A stretch of DNA of 64,000 nt from Dioscorea cayenensis subsp. rotundata (GCF_009730915.1 NC_052477.1:28716420-28780419); one strand, 5' to 3'; positions 23,661-35,515 are shown, counted from the first letter of the stretch. The notes: generated by a model from the sequence alone, not told the origin. Made by a program: numbers and translations.

Positions 23661-25313
23661 CTATAAAGAAATAAAACATGACCAAAAAAACAGTCCATTG
23701 AAGAGTGAAGACTGTAAGATGACATAACAAACAACACAGAATAACATTACAATAAAAACCGCTGAGGAAGCTCCCTACTGATTTGAATTTTTTTTTTTTT
23801 TTGCAAAATAAAACTCTTTGGAAATATTTGGTCATACATACATTTTTGCAAAATAATTAAATAAATACAACTCTTTGTTAAGTAATAGCTCATAAGTTTT
23901 TTTTTAAATTACTTTTTCCAGTTTTGAAGTATCTGAAATTTCTTTTCTTTTCTTTTTTAAAAAAAGCCACTTTATATTTAGCTTTCAATGATTGAGAAAC
24001 TCCTTTGGATATTGAGAAGACACTGCCTTAGGTTTTCTTCTTTAATTTTTAACTTGCATAAAATTTAGATAATGTAATATTATAAATATATATGCATATA
24101 TATATATAGTGAAAAACTTTCCTAAAAATATATTAACAAAATCAAAGATGCCATCAAATATATATACACACATATATACATATTAGCAAGAATAAGCAAC
24201 ATGATAAAGGCATATTATTGAGATGATCCTTCATTCCATTATAGAAAAAGTACATGAAGATTTGCAACCAAATTCTAGATTTATGTACATTTGAAACATG
24301 CCAAAACCAAATAGCTTAGACAGTGGTAACAAATATTAGACAAATGTCATCAAGGTATTAAAAAATAGTCTCAAGGTATAATTGACTTAGCTAGCTTTCA
24401 GAATGTTTTAAATTTACTAAAACAAAATTAATATGAAGCAAAAATTGCTTATACACCCCCAAAAATCTTTGAAGTTGCTTAGATAAAAAGGTGGATATAC
24501 TCAAACAAATTACATTAATTTTGAATTTCAAACCTTTGAAGGGGTGTATATGCAAAAGCCCCCTTGCAAAACATCAAGAAAAACACCTTAGAAACATGAT
24601 ATTAACATTGTTCAACAAACACAAAATGCAGGCAAACAAACACATCACAGTTAGTTCATTCAACTTCTTTTCCTCAAGAACTAAGACATCCTCAAGATTC
24701 AATTTTGGTTTGAAATTCAATGTTCAAACTCAACAATTCGGATTAATAGCAAAACCTGAGACATCATCACCAGGATTTCAATTCAACAAATATCGAATGA
24801 AGCTCTCTTTGCTCGCTCTGCATTAGCAAAAGAGTTCAGTCTACAAATGCCATCAACTCATCCTAAACTCTATTTGCTCAAATTTATTCCATTTGTCTCT
24901 TTTGCTGGATAATTGAGAGTTCAGTCATTTGCAACCTTGTACTGCAGCCATATTTTAGTTAAAAATAGAAAAGAAATAAACCGATCAAGCACTATTCCAA
25001 CAATGCCACAGAGAATTGAGCCATTGCAATATGAGAACAAATCAAAAAAGTACATTGGTTGCTAACCAACATGCTCAACATTCTTTGTCTAGTGAAAAGA
25101 TCATAGGATGTTTTCTTTTGATAGTAAAACAAGTAAAATGATCAGAGATTTTGCACATCTACTAAAAAATGCCTACATTACTCGTGGACGCAATTCAGTT
25201 CTCTTTGAATCATGAAGCATAGATAAGCAATAAAAGAAAATTTGTCTCCTATATCATTAAGTAACAATTCCATAAGTTGGAGAGAGAGAGAGTCTTACAA
25301 GTACAAAAAGTGA

Positions 25314-28300
25314 TCAGGTTGCATTTTCTCTTGCCATAGTCAGGCTGCTGGTAGAATAAATGGAAGCTGCAGCTGCCATGATTAAAGACTCCAGCTCTAG
25401 TTTATCAGGTTTCCTCAATCTGAAGGGAGAACAATCAACGCATTTGGTGGTAAGTAACAAATTACATTAATTGGAATAACCAAATGCAAATAAAAAACAA
25501 AAAACAGAAAATCATGAACATGAATCTTAATATTGACCTATAGTGGTCATTGTGAAAGAATGGCTTTGTTTGTGTGTAAAATGTCAATAATTGTTGCTTG
25601 ATCATCTTAGTCCCACATCAGTTGATGGAAAGGATTAAGTTGGAGATTAAGCCTATAAATAGGGGCTTAATCTATTTGTTTAAGATCATCTCATTACAAA
25701 CTCCTATTCTTCTATATTAGTGGAGGTCCTTTACGTAGGACTTCCCATTTGTAGGTAATTGAGAAATTACCAAAGATTTGGAAGCTTTGGAGTTAATGCA
25801 GAGGTGTCTCGCCCAAAGTTGTCATAGGCGTAAGCGCATCTAGGCGCAAGGGGGTCCTAGGGCCTAGGCGCACCAATCACCACCAAAGAAAATTGAAAAA
25901 TTAAAAATATTTGTACTAAAGATTAATTTGTATTAAAGTTTTAAAACGTTCTAAAAAGTAATATCATAAAAGATAATCAGACATTAGAAAAAAAACGTAC
26001 ATAATAACATGCAAAAAAATCTTCAAATGTATCATACAAAATGCAATAATATGATATAATGCATGTATATAGTCCAAATTCTAACTTGTATAATAGAATC
26101 TAGATTTTAGTGACTATCATCAAAATCATCAAGTCCATCATCATCCAACATCATCAATTTCCTCTTCAAATTTATCATTCTCTTCATCTAAATAGTGGAT
26201 TGGCACAAAGAGGAGAGATGAAGTCTTGATTCTACTTGGTTGGTTGTGTGTTGGTCACCCTAATTTTAAACGGCTCTGATTGTATGTGGGCCTCTTTTAT
26301 TTTTAATCATCAAAGATGTGTTGATAAGATTACAAGTTAAACTAAATATTTAAAAAATAACCAAATAAATTTGTTGATGTTACGAAGGTGCGCCTAGGCC
26401 CATGCCTTGCCCCTAGGCTCAAAGGCGCGCACCTTTGTAACAGTGTCTGCCTGACACCTATAAAGGCGCAAGATGTTGAGCCTTGAGCCCAAGGCGCGCC
26501 TAAGGCCCAACCTTTGACAACTATAGTCCCGCCGCGGTGCCGGAGGAGTAGGCATATTGCTGAACCTCGTAAAAATTCTAGTGTGTTCGTTCCTTTCTCT
26601 ATTTTTAGTATTTATATTCAGTATTTAATTATAATATTTGTTGGGTTATTTATGTTTATAGTAGGATAGTATTTGTATGTATAGTACTATTCATTTGACA
26701 TTATTTAGACATATGGTACTATTCATCTACTATTTGTTTCTAGTAAGGGGAAAATACCCAATTCCCAAGTGGTATTAGAGCCCAAGGTTTATCCTAGGGT
26801 TCGTTGTATTTGTTTGTAATTATAATTGAATACTGAATATAAATACTAAAATAAAATAGAGAAAGGAACAAACACACCAGAATTTTTACAAGATTCAGCA
26901 ATTTGCCTACTCCTCGGGCACCGCGGTGTGACACCTCTACATTAACTCCAAAACTTACAAATTTTGGTAATTTCTCAATTGCCTACAAATGGGAAGTCCT
27001 ACTTAAAGGACCTCACCAATATGGAAGAATAGGAGTTTGTAATGGAATGATCTTAAACCAATAGATTAAGCCCCTATTTATAGGCCTAATCTCCAACTAA
27101 ATAATCCTTTCATCAACCGATGTGGGACTACGATGATCAAGCAACAATTGTTGATTTTTACACACAAACAAAACCATTCTTTCACAATCTCCATCTTGGC
27201 TTGTTTGTTAGCTCCTCTTAATTCTCAAATCATATTAGAAAAGCAGCCTGTGTCTCTAAATACAACCGTTGATGCCATACACCCGAAGGTGTTCAAACAT
27301 GCAGAATATTTAACAAGACGATCTTATTAAATATCCTGCATGTTTGAACACCTTCGGGTGTCTTGTTAAATATCCTGCATGTTTGAACACCTTTGGGTGT
27401 ATGGCACTGACGGTTGTATTTAGTAACACGTGATGCTTCTCCAATATGATTTGAGAATTAAGAGGAGCTGACAAACAAGCCAAGGTGGAGATTGTGAAAG
27501 AATGGCTTTGTTTGTGTGTAAAAGTCAACAATTGTTGCTTGATCATCTTAGTCCCACATTGGTTGATGAAAGTTGAAGATTAAGCCTATAAACAGGGGAT
27601 TAATCTATTGATTTAAAACCATCCCATTACAAATCTTCTATTCTTCTATATTGGTGGAGGTCTTTTAAGTCGGGCTTCCCATTAGTAGGTAATTAAAAAA
27701 TTACCAAAATTTGTAAGCTTTGGAGTTAATGCAGAGGTGTCCCGCCGCGGTGCCCAAGGAGTAGGCAAATTGCCGAACCTCATAAAAATTCTGATGTGTT
27801 CATTCCTTTCTCTATTTTGTTTTAGTATTTATATTCAATATTCAATTATAATATTTGTTGGGTTATTTATGTTTATAGTAGGATAGTATTTGTATGTATA
27901 GTAATATTCATTTGACACTATTCATACATATGACACTATTCATCAACTATTTGTTACTATTAAGGAAAAAGTACCCTAGTTCCCTTAACGGTCAGTGATT
28001 AAAAAAGAAAGAAGAAAGAATAATAAAAAAAAATTCAATGTGAAATAATCATGAGACATGATGGATGCCTCAGGAAGAAGCCAATGGTCGGGTGAGGCTA
28101 TTGGAGGAAACTGCAGAAATAATCCAAGGAGACAAGATATCTCAACAAAAGGTCGATAGTCAGGTGAATTGTTTAGAGGAACTTGTAAAAGAAGAAGAAA
28201 ATTATGTTTGAGTTCCAACCTTGGATCCTCCGCGGAGCCAAATACGGGCCGGCCATCTGCAGTGCCATATTTCAGGCCTTTATCACACAGCACTCTCATG

Positions 28301-30727
28301 TTTTGGACTTGTATCGACAAACTCTCCTGAGAAAAAGGTATAATCAGCATTTCTGCTCAACCAAGAGACACAAATCCACTATCAAGAATGAAGACGAACC
28401 ACCAAACTGAAAGAAATCTTGTTACTAGACTTAAACAAGATGAAACATCCTTGACAATTGGCATAGCTACTCGGACTGCATCTTACAAATTGATCATAAC
28501 TTATAACACATTTTTCAATTAACACCAGCATAGATTAACTTGGTAAGTTGAAAGGGCAAGGACAATAGACTCCATTCAACAAACTGCGGCAATAAATGGG
28601 TATGAGAAAAGTTAAAAAAGCATAGTATCAAGACTAGTACAGAAAATATGAGCAAAGGCACAAAATATGATCTAGTGGTGAATCATTTGAAATTTAAAAC
28701 CAATCAACAAAAGCAACACTCACAAGATGTTTCTCTTCTTCTTTTAAAGCGGTACACATCTGACCATAAAGAGCTCTCCATCGCTTTTCATGCTTATCTA
28801 CGACGGATGGATGCTCAGAGCAGGGCTTGCTCCGTTGGCTGGAAGAGAATTCTACTGACAATAGGTTAGGCATTTCAACTTTCATCACATTTCTAAACCT
28901 CCTCTTACTGAGATCCAGTGCTGCCTTCATAGAGATAGAACATCATTAAGCATAATACTGGCAGAGCATACTAGCATCCAACACTTTTGACCAAATCCCA
29001 ACAGAAGAACATAATATTACCAGCAAGGCGGCAGTTAATATCAAACTGAAGCAGTTCCAACCAAAGAGATGCTACACTAGCCCCTGGAAATGAAAAATCA
29101 TACAGGTTAGTTTTCAGATAAAATTTTCTTGCTATAGGCTATGTATCTGTAGTATCTACAACGAAAAACCTGCTTATGATTACTTTCTATGGTGAGATAC
29201 TGCATTGAACTTGCATAGAAATATACAAAAAAGATAAACAAAAAGAAAAATATTTGCGTATACATTTTGAGAAAAACCTTTCAATGACAACAAATAAACT
29301 GTCTTTTCATTTGCTGATGATTCTTCATTGGAAGCACTGATTGACTTCTCCGAATTTGTAGTCACATTCAATGATGATTTCAGTGTGTCATCACACACCA
29401 AATTACTTAATGATGGAGAAAATTGATTGGCTGCCCCATAGTGTGCAGTTTTCTGCTCTTCAATTTCGTTATCACCTCTCAGAATTCCAACCTCCAATAG
29501 GTCAGAACATCCACTCTTGACTTGACTACAATAATGCACCAATTGCAACATAGCCTCTATTTTCGAGTGGACTTGTTTGCTATTCTTGACACACTTGATG
29601 ATCCCTGGGTTGCATCCTGAAAGCAATCCACTTGGAGCAGCAAATTTGATGAACATGTTTTCCTTTTCTTTCTTTATTCTCTTGGGCTTCTTTTTTTGTT
29701 CATCATGTTTTTTCTTGGTACATTGCTGACCACGATTTTTGGTCAAGGGTACACCTCCATGCGGAGAAGAAAGGAAACCATTGCGTTTCATTTCTTTCCA
29801 AATCTTCAACGATTCACTCTCCTCCACTGGGGGAGCAGTGCTGCTACATCCTGAGCCATCAACAGGTACCACCTGTCCTAGCTTTTTGCAAGGGCATAAG
29901 GGTTTTTCACCTATTGTACTTGAACGAGCTAAAACACCAGAACCCGCCGGTAGGCTAGAATTGCGCTCTATATCAGTTCTAACCTTTTTATTTTGTTCAG
30001 ATATGGCAGCATCATTTCCCTGGTTTCCAAAAGATTGTAAGAGCTATCAACCTAGTCCAAACTGAAACAAGTAGCATTGCTTATTGTGTGTGTGTGCGTG
30101 CACGAACGTGCGTGTTCCTATTAAAAACATTAAGAACTTCAGCAAGTAATTACAGAATGGTAACAAATAACACTCCAATTATAATGAACATACCCATAAG
30201 CAAATATTAGAGATGAAAAACTCAGATCATTATAGAAAACATATATGAACTTTACAATGCATATAGTGTTTGCATTGCATAATGCACAATAACTCCACTG
30301 CAATACTGTTCAAACTATATTCATATATCTATAAATATAATTTTTTTCTCTAAATCTTAACGCCACTTAATGACACATTTATAAAACGTTAATGACATCA
30401 AAAAATGGAAACCAATAAAGGAACATTTTTTCCTCATAAATACTGAAAATATTTTCGCTCACAAAAGAGAAACATAAAAACACACCTTATTGTGCCCTAA
30501 TCTAAGAGATGAATCAGGATCCGGCGAAATCTTGCGTTTCTTGTTTTCATCAGGCATTTCGGCCGACTCTCCCTGAAAACCACAAACAATGGCAATGGAT
30601 TCGAGCGCCAAACCAAAACCCTAACAAATTTAGCTTCAAGAAGTACCAAATCACAAACCTTTGATAGAGATCTGCCACCAGAACCGGGAAAAACAAGCTC
30701 CGATTCCAGATTTGAGCAAACGCACAT
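25314..30727 (-). CDS. Uncharacterised Lys-rich plant protein (KFAAPSGLL motif)
   Basis: Seven exons join in phase: 30659-30727, 30486-30572, 29278-30019, 29021-29083, 28724-28920, 28220-28326, 25314-25419, about 450 aa. The first ATG gives MCVCSNLESEL; MPDENKKRK in exon 2 is an alternative and perhaps better start. Visible parts: a basic nuclear-signal-like NKKRK, the segment ESLKIWKEMKRNGFLSSPHG, a Lys-rich run around KKKPKRIKKEKEN, the motif FIKFAAPSGLLSGCNPGIIK followed by NSKQVHSKIEAM, then LWLELLQFDIN, a C-terminal helical part with QVQNMRVLCDKGL, and EDPRLRKPDKLELE before the end. I recognise it as a conserved plant-type nuclear protein but know no function. The last intron is about 2.8 kb and contains nested transposons. 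The exons on both sides remain in frame. Confidence 0.75.
25814..26525 (-). mobile_element. Non-autonomous hAT element nested in the first LTR
   Basis: A 712-bp insertion is flanked by GTCTCGCC (25806-25813) and GTCCCGCC (26526-26533), an 8-bp target duplication with one mismatch. The third LTR copy shows the empty site. Ends read CAAAGTTGTCATAGGCG and, reversed, TATAGTTGTCAAAGGTT, with GCGCCTAGGC-rich subterminal repeats. Inside, antisense, is a frameshifted acidic transposase tail (DDGLDDFDDSH). Internally deleted and inactive by itself. Confidence 0.82.
26816..27850. repeat. Large inverted repeat (LTR plus internal arms)
   Basis: The left arm 26816-27320 and right arm 27330-27850 are reverse complements with scattered mismatches. 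Both contain the translated string HPKVFKHA in opposite orientation, with an extra ~40-bp duplication in the right arm. An RNA crossing it could fold into a hairpin with arms of about 500 nt. Confidence 0.85.
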
Positions 30728-30766
30728 CAAGAACCAGAGAAAGAAGGCTGTAAGAGAGCAAGAGAT

Positions 30767-30796
30767 GAAGAAGAAGAAGAAGAAGAAGAAGAAGAA
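30767..30796. repeat. (GAA)n microsatellite at the 5' end of the Lys-rich gene
   Basis: About ten GAA units lie 40-70 bp upstream of the first ATG of the minus-strand gene, where they read as a (CTT)n tract in the leader or promoter. Confidence 0.9.
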
Positions 30797-30944
30797 CGAG
30801 AGAAGACGAAGAACGAGAGAAGCGTTGGGGAGGATGAGGGAGGGAAGGCGGCGGGAGCAAGAAGGGTATATATATATAGGGAGGTTTTTACTTCCAACCC
30901 CCTCAATAAAAACGAAATTACTTGCTATAACTTTGGTTAAATTA

Positions 30945-31230
30945 AGTTAAATAAAAGGACTTTTACTCTTTTTATTTATGTAAAATTGTTTTATAGCACC
31001 ACCTAAAAAAATAAAAGAGTAAATATTATGAATACTTTTAATATTTATTATGAATTGGTTTGCAGAAAAAAGTTGGTAATATATATAATAAAAGGACTTT
31101 TACTCTTTTTATTATTATGAGATCTTTAATTAAAAATAAAAGATTTGTTAGCATTAATTCGAGTTTCTTTAATTAATTCTTTATAAATATTATGAATACT
31201 TTTAATATTTATTAAAAAATAATCTTTTCA
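30945..31230. repeat. Mosaic of short duplications left of the assembly gap
   Basis: AAAAGGACTTTTACTCTTTT occurs at about 30953 and 31089, and AATATTATGAATACTTTTAA at about 31022 and 31185. Between them 31050-31091 is nearly identical to 22079-22121 (the response-regulator upstream region), including TTTGCAGAAAAAAGTTGG and TAATATATATAATAA, with one base missing. Confidence 0.8.
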
Positions 31231-31285
31231 CGGTTTCATTTAGAACTTGAATCAGTTGTTGTTCAGATTTATAATATAATATATA

Positions 31286-32285
31286 NNNNNNNNNNNNNNN
31301 NNNNNNNNNNNNNNNNNNNNNNNNNNNNNNNNNNNNNNNNNNNNNNNNNNNNNNNNNNNNNNNNNNNNNNNNNNNNNNNNNNNNNNNNNNNNNNNNNNNN
31401 NNNNNNNNNNNNNNNNNNNNNNNNNNNNNNNNNNNNNNNNNNNNNNNNNNNNNNNNNNNNNNNNNNNNNNNNNNNNNNNNNNNNNNNNNNNNNNNNNNNN
31501 NNNNNNNNNNNNNNNNNNNNNNNNNNNNNNNNNNNNNNNNNNNNNNNNNNNNNNNNNNNNNNNNNNNNNNNNNNNNNNNNNNNNNNNNNNNNNNNNNNNN
31601 NNNNNNNNNNNNNNNNNNNNNNNNNNNNNNNNNNNNNNNNNNNNNNNNNNNNNNNNNNNNNNNNNNNNNNNNNNNNNNNNNNNNNNNNNNNNNNNNNNNN
31701 NNNNNNNNNNNNNNNNNNNNNNNNNNNNNNNNNNNNNNNNNNNNNNNNNNNNNNNNNNNNNNNNNNNNNNNNNNNNNNNNNNNNNNNNNNNNNNNNNNNN
31801 NNNNNNNNNNNNNNNNNNNNNNNNNNNNNNNNNNNNNNNNNNNNNNNNNNNNNNNNNNNNNNNNNNNNNNNNNNNNNNNNNNNNNNNNNNNNNNNNNNNN
31901 NNNNNNNNNNNNNNNNNNNNNNNNNNNNNNNNNNNNNNNNNNNNNNNNNNNNNNNNNNNNNNNNNNNNNNNNNNNNNNNNNNNNNNNNNNNNNNNNNNNN
32001 NNNNNNNNNNNNNNNNNNNNNNNNNNNNNNNNNNNNNNNNNNNNNNNNNNNNNNNNNNNNNNNNNNNNNNNNNNNNNNNNNNNNNNNNNNNNNNNNNNNN
32101 NNNNNNNNNNNNNNNNNNNNNNNNNNNNNNNNNNNNNNNNNNNNNNNNNNNNNNNNNNNNNNNNNNNNNNNNNNNNNNNNNNNNNNNNNNNNNNNNNNNN
32201 NNNNNNNNNNNNNNNNNNNNNNNNNNNNNNNNNNNNNNNNNNNNNNNNNNNNNNNNNNNNNNNNNNNNNNNNNNNNNNNNNNNNN
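31286..32285. other. Assembly gap (1000 N)
   Basis: Exactly 1000 unknown bases, a conventional placeholder length, so the true size is unknown. An open frame spanning it is an artefact of N translation. Confidence 1.
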
Positions 32286-32445
32286 TGAGTACTATTTCAA
32301 TCTGTTTACTGGAACACAAACAACCAAATATGACGAGTGATATTTCAATCTATTTACCAGAAATACATGAATAAAATCCACAAGTACTGGGTAAGCAATA
32401 TGATGAGTACTAATTTGATCTATTGACTAAAACACTTTAATAAAT
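32286..32445. repeat. Degenerate short tandem repeats right of the gap
   Basis: Three related units follow the gap: GAGTACTATTTCAATCTGTT, GAGTGATATTTCAATCTATT and GAGTACTAATTTGATCTATT, each followed by a variant of (T)TAC(T/C)(G/A)GAA. The gap may hide more of such an array. Confidence 0.65.
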
Positions 32446-32575
32446 ATTAGATGACCGTTGATGAGCATTAAGGCTAGGCTATGGATAACGATGGAAATCA
32501 TAGGCGAATGCTAAATTTCTAACTGGCTTTACTCAATAACAGATTGGTGAATGTGAACTGTGAAAAACATCGTAC

Positions 32576-33010
32576 ACCAAACTCAACCAAACACTAGCCA
32601 AGGTGTCCTTTTGAAGAAAATTAACAGAAATTTGCTATACTTACTCTATATTAAACAATGGGCCTTTTGTAACAGTTGTCACAAGGCTGGTATTCATCCC
32701 TTTCCATGGTTTCACCTTCTAAAGATTTGAAAGTTGCATAGATGAAATAATACTAGATAATTTTTTTTACAGAAACCAGTAGATTTGATAAATGGAATTG
32801 GAAACCATGAAAGGTTGTATTCAACTGTATCAGAGATGGACTGGTAAAACTGTTCATAGAAGACAAGTGGCAGCAACAACTCCTCTATCCATGCAACCCA
32901 AACCATAAAGATTGACTAGTGTTTGTTATATTATTGCCCTAATAAATCAAAACCTAATCTGCCAAATTGAAAATAAAATCATGCAATGCCTTTGCATCCA
33001 TGTATAAAAA
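32576..33010 (+). promoter_or_regulatory. Laccase promoter: TATA box and two ACCAAAC elements
   Basis: TATAAAAA at 33003-33010 lies about 72 bp before the ATG, a fitting TATA position. ACCAAAC at 32576-32582 and 32586-32592 fits the secondary-wall MYB-responsive consensus ACC(A/T)A(A/C)(T/C), in keeping with a lignin-type laccase. Matches to short motifs are weak evidence alone. Confidence 0.4.
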
Positions 33011-33081
33011 GGTACCTATGCCACCATCTCTGGCATTACAACCTCACTTACAGTTTTTCCATAAACATTGAATTCTAAGGA

Positions 33082-35515
33082 ATGGAGAATCTCAAGAGCA
33101 GCCTCATGCATTGCTTGTTTTGCTATTTCCTATTATGGCTTTCCTTTCTCTTCAGCTACACTAATGCGGAAGTTCACTATCATAATTTTAATGTATGCCA
33201 CTTTCTATTTCCTATGCTTATATCTTGCTCTTACACTTAACCTTGAATTTGTTTTGTGACAACTTGTGTTGCATTGGAACAGATCCAAGCAACGCCAGTG
33301 AAGAGGTTGTGCAAAACACAAAAAATTATTACCGTGAATGGGCAGTACCCAGGACCAACATTGGAAGTTAGGAACGGAGACACTCTAATCATCAATGTCG
33401 TCAACAATGTCAAATATAATATCACTATTCACTGGTATTGTAATATATATATATATATATACACAGAAAACAACGAGACAGTAATAAGAAAATAATCTCA
33501 CTACAAAATAGTCCAAGCTAGCAGTAAACTAATACTGTATCATATCTATGATTGCAAGTTTCAACCTTTCAATGATTTAGCACATAGAGATATATTTATT
33601 ATGAGATGCTACTTTTTACACTCATCTAGATTTTTTCTGATGATTTCTTGGTAGGCATGGAGTGAGACAGATGAGAACACCTTGGGCAGATGGGCCGTCA
33701 TATGTAACTCAGTGCCCCATTATGCCTGGTGGGAGCTACACATACCGATTCACCATCCAGGACCAAGAAGGCACACTGTGGTGGCATGCACACGCCTCCT
33801 GGCTAAGGGCCACTGTTTATGGTGCTCTCATCATCTTACCAAAGGAGGGCTCCTCCTATCCCTTCCTGAAACCCCATAAAGAAGTTCCTATCATTATCGG
33901 TAACAACGTAACACTTAAGAACCCTTGAATACTGAACACAAGATGGTTTGTAGACTTTTAGGATAATCAGCACTAGTATGTGTCTGCTTAAATTGGAGTA
34001 ATTTTAACTAGTCACAGACTCTTAAGCCTTTGAGAAAACTAGGAAACAAAAAACCATGAACACTTCAACAATACCACTAACTCCATGAAGGGCACTTTAC
34101 AAGGGCACAAACATGCACAAAATCTTAGCACAATATACCATATTTCCAAGCATGTAACTGAACAAAAGGATCACCATGCAATAAGAAATTGTCAAACTAA
34201 ACTCCTTGCAATATTGTGTGAACAGGAGAATGGTGGAATACTAACCCACTGAATGTCTTGAGAAGATCAATGATAACAGGAGCAGCTCCAAACATCTCCG
34301 ATGCCTTCACCATTAATGGTCAGCCTGGCGATCTCTACAACTGCTCCAGCAACAAAGGTCTGCATTAAGGAAACCATTGTGTCACATTAAGATAAGCTGC
34401 CTTCTTAACTAATTATACCTGTGAACATGCAGAGACATTCAAAATTCCAGTGGCTGCTGGAGAGACCGTTCTCCTCCGTTTCATCAATGCGGCCATGAAC
34501 ATTGAGAATTATATTGCCATTGCTGGGACACAAAATGACTGTCGTCGCAGCTGATGCTTCCTACACCAAGCCATTCACAACTACAGTGATGATGATGGGC
34601 CCAGGACAAACAACAGATGTCTTGGTCACCATGGACCAGCAACCAGGCCGCTACTACATCGCTGCCCGGGCATATGCCAGTGCACAAGGTGTAACATTCG
34701 ACAATACCACAACAACTGCAATCATTGAATACAATGATTACCCCTCCACAGGAGGTCAAGTTCCGTCACCAAGCCTACCCAATCTTCCAGCCTTTAATGA
34801 CAATTCACCTGCTACAGACTTCAGTGCTGGCATCAGGAGCCCATCAAGAGTCAAGCTTCCAGAGCCAGTGAATGAACACCTCTTCTTCACTGTGGGGCTG
34901 GGACTCTTCAACTGCAAACCCAATCAAATATGTGGAGGTCCAAATGGCTCCCGTTTTGGGGCAAGTATGAACAATGTGTCCTTTGTGCTGCCAAAGAGGT
35001 TGTCCCTACTGCAGGCCTACTACCTCAGTGCCCCCAAAGTTTACACCACTGACTTCCCAGCGTACCCTCCTGTCCAGTTTGACTACACTGGAAACAACAT
35101 AAGCAGGGCTTTATCGCAGCCGGTGAGGGGTACCAAGGTATACAAACTCAAGTACGGCTCCGTGGTGCAACTGGTGCTTCAGGGCACTAACATTGCTAAT
35201 GCAGCTGAGAACCATCCCATGCATCTTCATGGTTACCACTTCTATGTCCTTGCACAAGGGTTCGGCAACTTCAATGCAGCAACAGACACTGCCAAATTCA
35301 ACCTTGTGGACCCTCCACTCAGGAACACTGTAGGTGTTCCAGTGAATGGCTGGGCAGTGATCCGATTTGTGGCCGATAATCCAGGAGTCTGGTTCATGCA
35401 TTGCCATTTGGATGTTCACATTACCTGGGGTCTGTCAATGGTATTCCTGGTGGAGAATGGAGTCGGAGAACTGCAGACCTTGGAGCCCCCTCCGGTAGAT
35501 CTTCCACGCTGTTAG
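33082..35515 (+). CDS. Laccase (multicopper oxidase), with a +1 frameshift in the last exon
   Basis: Secreted p-diphenol:O2 oxidoreductase of the plant laccase family, which couples monolignols or flavonoids in the cell wall. Exons: 33082-33192, 33283-33434, 33655-33899, 34226-34357, 34433-35515; about 573 aa if repaired. A signal peptide ([14 protein letters not shown]...FSYTNA) is visible. All four copper motifs are present: HWHG (across exons 2/3), [20 protein letters not shown] and HCHLDVH. The C-terminus is PPPVDLPRC. Oddity: the frame is open to IENYIAIAG, then the conserved [13 protein letters not shown] follows in the next frame; one G too many in GGG at 34525-34527 explains it. As written the protein would stop a few codons later and lose copper motifs L3 and L4. 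The subgroup is not assigned. Confidence 0.93.

Larger units (their letters stand above)
22321..25313. other. Repeat-rich intergenic DNA
   Basis: AT-rich spacer with a short (TG)n run near 22533, a long (AT)n microsatellite at 23613-23659 and a palindrome-rich block at 23335-23610 (listed separately). From about 24200 the DNA may include the 3' UTR of the minus-strand gene ending at 25314. A 111-codon open frame at 24491-24826 has no recognisable family features and is not called. Confidence 0.5.
25551..27985 (+). mobile_element. Rearranged non-autonomous Copia-type LTR element with an inverted LTR arm
   Basis: LTR copy 1 (25551-26767, interrupted by a hAT element) and copy 3 (27493-27985) are direct and begin TGTGAAAGAATGGC; without the insert each is about 495 bp. 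After copy 1, TGGTATTAGAGC (26770-26781) is a primer-binding site one base from the usual initiator-Met form. CCAAGGTGGAGATT before copy 3 is the polypurine tract. Between them, 26816-27186 is an inverted, truncated LTR followed by inverted internal sequence, mirroring 27330-27850. No coding domains remain, so it is a small non-autonomous element. GGTCA flanks both ends (25545 and 27988 region) and may be the target duplication. It lies in the last intron of the Lys-rich gene. Confidence 0.8.

Noticed and set aside
24491-24826. 111-codon open frame
   Set aside because: Low-complexity composition, no motif, no splice or promoter support.
31252-32319. 355-codon open frame across the gap
   Set aside because: It consists almost entirely of N; the frame is an artefact.
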